Of a DNA stretch of 64,000 nucleotides, positions 60,761-64,000 are shown piece by piece. Source of the stretch: an uncultured Myxococcales bacterium (GTDB lineage: Bacteria > Myxococcota_A > UBA9042 > CAIXZC01); the NCBI GenBank assembly GCA_903895725.1, contig CAITUV010000048.1, positions 93,487 to 157,486 on the forward strand, given 5' to 3'. A program made the translations under genes and the position numbers. The notes below the pieces were generated by a model. The model made no database searches. It was not told the origin of the DNA and saw only the letters and a list, made by a program, of their open reading frames with translations. Positions within the stretch are counted from its first letter, which is position 1. Each line of letters starts with the position of its first letter.

Positions 60761-63721
60761 TCACTTGCAGCCGTACACGGATTCCACGCTGTTGTTGAGG
60801 ATGGTCACCTTGCCGCCGGTGGTGAGGACCAGCACCCGGTTCGGGCCGACCATGGTGTCGGAGACGGCGGTCACACCGTCCATGCAGCGCGCGGCATCGT
60901 TGCCCTCGCTGTCGTCGAAGGTGTCGTTGCCGAGCCCGTCGATCATGTAGTAGTCATTTCCCTTACCACCCTGCACGAGGTCATCCCCGCTGCCGCCGAC
61001 CATGCGGTCGTTGCCCAGGTCACCGCTGACGGTATCATTGCCGAGATCCCCGGAGACGAAGTCGTCTTCCGCTCCGCCGTAGACGATGTCGTCCTCGCTG
61101 CCGCCACGTGCCTCGTCCCGGCCCATGTTTCCGTTGACCTGGTCATTCCCCTGGTTCCCGTTGACGAAGTCGTTGTCTTCCATGCCCTGGACCGTGTCGT
61201 TCCCGGCCAGGCCGCGGATGAAGTCGGCGGCGGCGCTGCCGGTGACGGTCTCCCCGTTCGCTGTCCCGTCGATGGAATTGGCGGGGCGGCAGAGGCCGTC
61301 GGGAGGGCTCCAGTACCAGGGGGACAGGCAGCTCGAGCAGCCGGACCCCGTGTAGCCGGGGTCGCAGATGCAGGCACCGGTTGCCGGAACGCACCACCCG
61401 TGATTGTTGCACGGGTCGGGCTTGCACGGGTCATCCACGCAGACCCCGGCCGAGCACATCATTCCAAACCCACAGCTTCCGCTGCATGACTGCGACGAGA
61501 TCGTCTCGCCGACGCACGTGTTCCCGCCGCACGACGGGGTCGGGTTGCCGCACGACCGGGTACACAGCTTTGTCCCATCGCCGCACTGTACCGAGCAGGC
61601 ACCGCACGACCAGTCGGTCCAGCCGCCATTGACCGGCTGGCACTCGGGAACACAGGAGCCGTTGGAGCACATCTGGCCCGCAGGGCAAAGCGTCCCATCG
61701 TCCACGATGCCGTCGCAGTCATCATCCTGGGCATTGCACGTTTCCACCAGGTTGGCGAAGATCTCCGACGGGCAGGCGAGGCCGCTTCCGTCAGGCTTGC
61801 ACGTCCAGACACCGAACGCACACAGGTCGGAATCCTCGGTATCGCAGGCACCACCCTTGAGCGGGAACCCCTCGTCGATGACTCCATCGCAGTTGTCGTC
61901 CACGCCATTGCAGAGCTCGCCCGCCTGGTTCACGACGCACTGCCCCGTCTGGCACGTGCCGGCGCATCCCCCCTGCACCGTGCACGGAAGTCCGTCGAGG
62001 AGCTTCTGCGAGCACGCTCCGTTGGCGCATACCCCCTGCGTGCAGGCTCCGTCCATCCAACTGCAGTCCTTGGGCGTGCCGGTGCACACTCCGTCCTTGC
62101 ACAGGTCGGTCAGGGTGCATGGGTCACCGTCGTTGCAGGCCCCGAACAGGTTCTTGGCCACGCACGCTCCGGCCTGGCAGACGCCGTAGGAGCAGGAGCC
62201 GTCGAACTGGCTGCAATCGAGGGGTGTCCCGAGGCAGACGCCATTCAGGCACGAATCCGCCTTGGTGCACGAGTCCTGGTCATCGCAGTTTCCTTCGAGC
62301 AGCACCTGCTGGCAGGCACCCATCTCGCACACGCCCATGGAGCAGCTCCCGTCCAGGAACGAGCAGTCCTTGGGCGATCCGCCGCAGACGCCGTCCTGGC
62401 ACTCGTCCAGGACCGTGCAGGAATCGCCATCGCTGCAGGCCGTTCCGTCCTTCTTGCCGGCGCAGGGGCCGGTGCCGCAGACTCCGTTCTCATCGACCTC
62501 GCCGTCGCAATCATTGTCCTGTTGGTCGCACGTCTCGTCACCTCCGGGCTTGATGGCAGGATCGAGCGGCCCGCAGTCCCCCTCGTCCGGCGTCATGTCG
62601 TTGTCGTCGTCCGGATCGCACGCATCCCCCAGGGAATCGAGGTCGAAGTTCTCCTGGCCCGGGTTGTCGTTCAGAGGGCAGTTGTCCTCTTCGTCGAGGA
62701 CCGTGTCCCCGTCGTCATCCTGGTCGATGCAATTGGCCTTGCCGTCGAGGTCTTTGTCCGGGAAGCCCAGGTCCGCCGTGCCGTCGCAGTCGTTGTCCAT
62801 GCCGTCGCAGACATCCTCCGCCGGCTCGATGGCGTCGCAGGCAAGCTGGCCGGCAACGCACGCGTAGGACCCCTTGCACGTGCCAAACTCGTTGGAACGC
62901 TCGCACGCCTCTCCGCCGGTTCCCTCGTCCAACTCTCCATCGCAGTCGTCGTCGCCTCCGTTGCACGACTCGGCCTGCGCAGTGGCCGCATCGCAAGCGG
63001 TCAGCCCGCCCTCCGCACAGACGCGCTCGCCCAGACATGTGCCCGAATCATTCGTGAGACTGCATCCCGTGGCAGCTTCCTCTGCAATGAAGGCCTGGGT
63101 GCACCCGCACTCCCCCTCCTTGCGGACGCACTGGTCCATCATCTGGCCCCCGCCCACCTCGACCGACTTGCACTCGTAGTCGGCAGGACATGGCTCGGAC
63201 GGGCCGCACTCGACGCCGCAGAAGCTCCCCTGGGGACCGTATGGAACGCACAGATCGTTGGATTCCCATTCCCCGGGTGCGCAATCCTCGTGCCCCTTGC
63301 ATGGCCGGCAGAGGTCCAGGTGCGGAAACACGCAGATCGCGACCTGGTCCGGCTGCGAGGCCAACGGCTTGCAAAGCCAGCCGGTCGGGCACTCCTCGAC
63401 GCACGGAATCGTGCAGACCTTGCCGTCCGGTCCCGGGACGCAGTATCCGCTTTCGCAATCCTTGGCCGACAGGCAGGGGAGCATCTGGATGGCGTCCGGC
63501 ACGAGCTTGTCGCCGGGGACCGTGCCGTCCGGCCAGACTGTTCCGTCGGTCTCGCCCGAGTCGGGAGGAACGGTGTCGGCCAGGGCGACGTCTCCCGACC
63601 GCCCGTCCGTTCTCGAGTCCATCCCCCCATCCAGGGTCGTCAGGACCGGATCAGCGCCCTCGCATCCGCTCAGCACGAGGAAGGTCACAGCTGCCACTGC
63701 CGGTAGCATCCTACTCATCAT
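60761..63721 (-). CDS. Modular lipoprotein: shared Cys module, TSP3, TSP1, EGF and RTX repeats
   Basis: A 986-residue lipoprotein (ATG 63721, AGGGGA upstream, lipobox LSGC, Cys20). Residues about 85-290 are the shared disulfide module with MopE units (C-N-G-G-D-D-D-C-D-G). A thrombospondin-3-like calcium segment follows at about 320-375 (D-K-D-L-D-G, D-Q-D-D-D-G-D, D-P-D-D-D-N-D). After Cys units of the form C-S-x-D-G-S-C-x-x-G-V-C comes a thrombospondin type-1 repeat (about 694-745: G-G-W-T-D-W-S-C-G-A-C-S), an EGF-like unit (about 759-797) and RTX calcium repeats (about 824-940: G-G-x-x-D-D-x-V, G-D-L-G-N-D). RTX normally goes with type I secretion; here it hangs on a lipoprotein. Calcium-dependent surface adhesion is the likely role. 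Confidence 0.9.
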   Translation of the reverse strand: MMSRMLPAVAAVTFLVLSGCEGADPVLTTLDGGMDSRTDGRSGDVALADTVPPDSGETDGTVWPDGTVPGDKLVPDAIQMLPCLSAKDCESGYCVPGPDGKVCTIPCVEECPTGWLCKPLASQPDQVAICVFPHLDLCRPCKGHEDCAPGEWESNDLCVPYGPQGSFCGVECGPSEPCPADYECKSVEVGGGQMMDQCVRKEGECGCTQAFIAEEAATGCSLTNDSGTCLGERVCAEGGLTACDAATAQAESCNGGDDDCDGELDEGTGGEACERSNEFGTCKGSYACVAGQLACDAIEPAEDVCDGMDNDCDGTADLGFPDKDLDGKANCIDQDDDGDTVLDEEDNCPLNDNPGQENFDLDSLGDACDPDDDNDMTPDEGDCGPLDPAIKPGGDETCDQQDNDCDGEVDENGVCGTGPCAGKKDGTACSDGDSCTVLDECQDGVCGGSPKDCSFLDGSCSMGVCEMGACQQVLLEGNCDDQDSCTKADSCLNGVCLGTPLDCSQFDGSCSYGVCQAGACVAKNLFGACNDGDPCTLTDLCKDGVCTGTPKDCSWMDGACTQGVCANGACSQKLLDGLPCTVQGGCAGTCQTGQCVVNQAGELCNGVDDNCDGVIDEGFPLKGGACDTEDSDLCAFGVWTCKPDGSGLACPSEIFANLVETCNAQDDDCDGIVDDGTLCPAGQMCSNGSCVPECQPVNGGWTDWSCGACSVQCGDGTKLCTRSCGNPTPSCGGNTCVGETISSQSCSGSCGFGMMCSAGVCVDDPCKPDPCNNHGWCVPATGACICDPGYTGSGCSSCLSPWYWSPPDGLCRPANSIDGTANGETVTGSAAADFIRGLAGNDTVQGMEDNDFVNGNQGNDQVNGNMGRDEARGGSEDDIVYGGAEDDFVSGDLGNDTVSGDLGNDRMVGGSGDDLVQGGKGNDYYMIDGLGNDTFDDSEGNDAARCMDGVTAVSDTMVGPNRVLVLTTGGKVTILNNSVESVYGCK

Positions 63722-63804
63722 CTGCGTTCCCCTTCGTTGAGCACCGACTCGATCTGCCCCGGACCCTCCCGAAGGGAGGAGCCCGCGGCCCTGGAATGCC
63801 TGGT

Positions 63805-63842
63805 GCAACATCATGTTGCCCTGTGAACCGGTCGGCTGTCAA
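63805..63842 (-). promoter_or_regulatory. Promoter with operator-like palindrome for the 63721 gene
   Basis: On the minus strand a perfect TTGACA (63842-63837) is followed by a weak -10 region. That region is covered by a perfect inverted repeat, GCAACAT-C-ATGTTGC (63805-63819), where a regulator could bind. Leader about 85 bases. I see no gene in the remaining bases to 64000. Confidence 0.4.
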
Positions 63843-64000
63843 GACCGGAAAGCGCCGCCCCAAGGGCAATCGCATCTTGCCCCAGGCCTCGGCCGGATGT
63901 TGCGAGGGAGTGGGTCGGCAGGTTGTCAAGTCTCGCTGGCCTGGGGTGCTGCTCACGCAGGCTCATCTGGATTGCGACTCTATTCCGGGGGCAAGTCTGG

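Noticed and set aside
58787..61489. A plus-strand open frame of 900 codons
   Set aside because: It runs antisense across two real minus-strand genes and the promoter between them; no recognisable domain.
63924..63929. A second minus-strand TTGACA
   Set aside because: No acceptable -10 at 16 to 18 bases (CTCGCA) and too far from the 63721 start.

Overview
The window is about 64 kb of GC-rich bacterial chromosome. I read 35 protein genes, no rRNA, tRNA, CRISPR array, transposase or phage gene. The likely source is a myxobacterium-like lineage (Myxococcota or a neighbouring former deltaproteobacterial group). The grounds are the long cysteine-rich lipoproteins, MopE-type C-D-G-x-D-N-D-C-D-G repeats, C-terminal Gly-Gly-Gly-Cys/transmembrane/Arg sorting tails of the MYXO-CTERM kind, Asp/Pro/Ala-rich linkers after the lipobox, and a typical deltaproteobacterial histidine kinase. 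I cannot name a genus. About half of the genes encode proteins with a Sec or lipoprotein signal, so this is mainly a surface and secretome region.

Layout. 1-5630: a partial Cys-rich protein, a two-gene minus-strand unit of propeller/FG-GAP exported proteins, and a divergent saccharopine-dehydrogenase-type enzyme. 5649-16860: a minus-strand run of exported proteins joined by ATGA overlaps. In it two related proteins are fused in frame: a MYXO-CTERM-like tail runs directly into a lipoprotein signal peptide. 17091-34409: mostly plus-strand single genes with their own promoters (a beta-propeller lipoprotein behind a sigma-54 site, a sulfatase-modifying-type lipoprotein, a PAS histidine kinase, an ALK-like Gly-rich lipoprotein, a lipoprotein with a PEP-synthase-type ATP-binding domain, an M28 peptidase), plus one minus-strand beta-propeller glycosidase-like lipoprotein.

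34582-45275 is the metabolic core. It holds a complete sodium-pumping oxaloacetate decarboxylase set (oadG, oadA, oadB), a duplicated kinase-like protein, and then a redox/sulfur operon: an octaheme cytochrome of the tetrathionate-reductase family, a heptaheme-cytochrome b561 fusion that could feed it from the quinone pool, and two YeeE/YedE thiosulfate-type transporters, the second with a rhodanese domain. 45279-63721 returns to secretome genes: four large exported proteins, a CHAP peptidase and smaller lipoproteins, with cstA (peptide/pyruvate uptake family) in the middle.

The most striking pattern is a family of four large lipoproteins (at 26186, 45314, 51366 and 60761). They share one N-terminal disulfide-rich module, carry different numbers of C-x-D-G-N-x-C-T repeats, and end in different C-terminal domains: Ig plus ALK-like Gly-rich, lamin-tail, an unassigned Trp/Cys domain, or TSP1-EGF-RTX. 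This looks like a swappable-head surface display system. Most promoter candidates follow one plan, TTGnnn then 17-18 bp then nAnnnT, about 20-50 bp before the start codon, and this helped choose starts.
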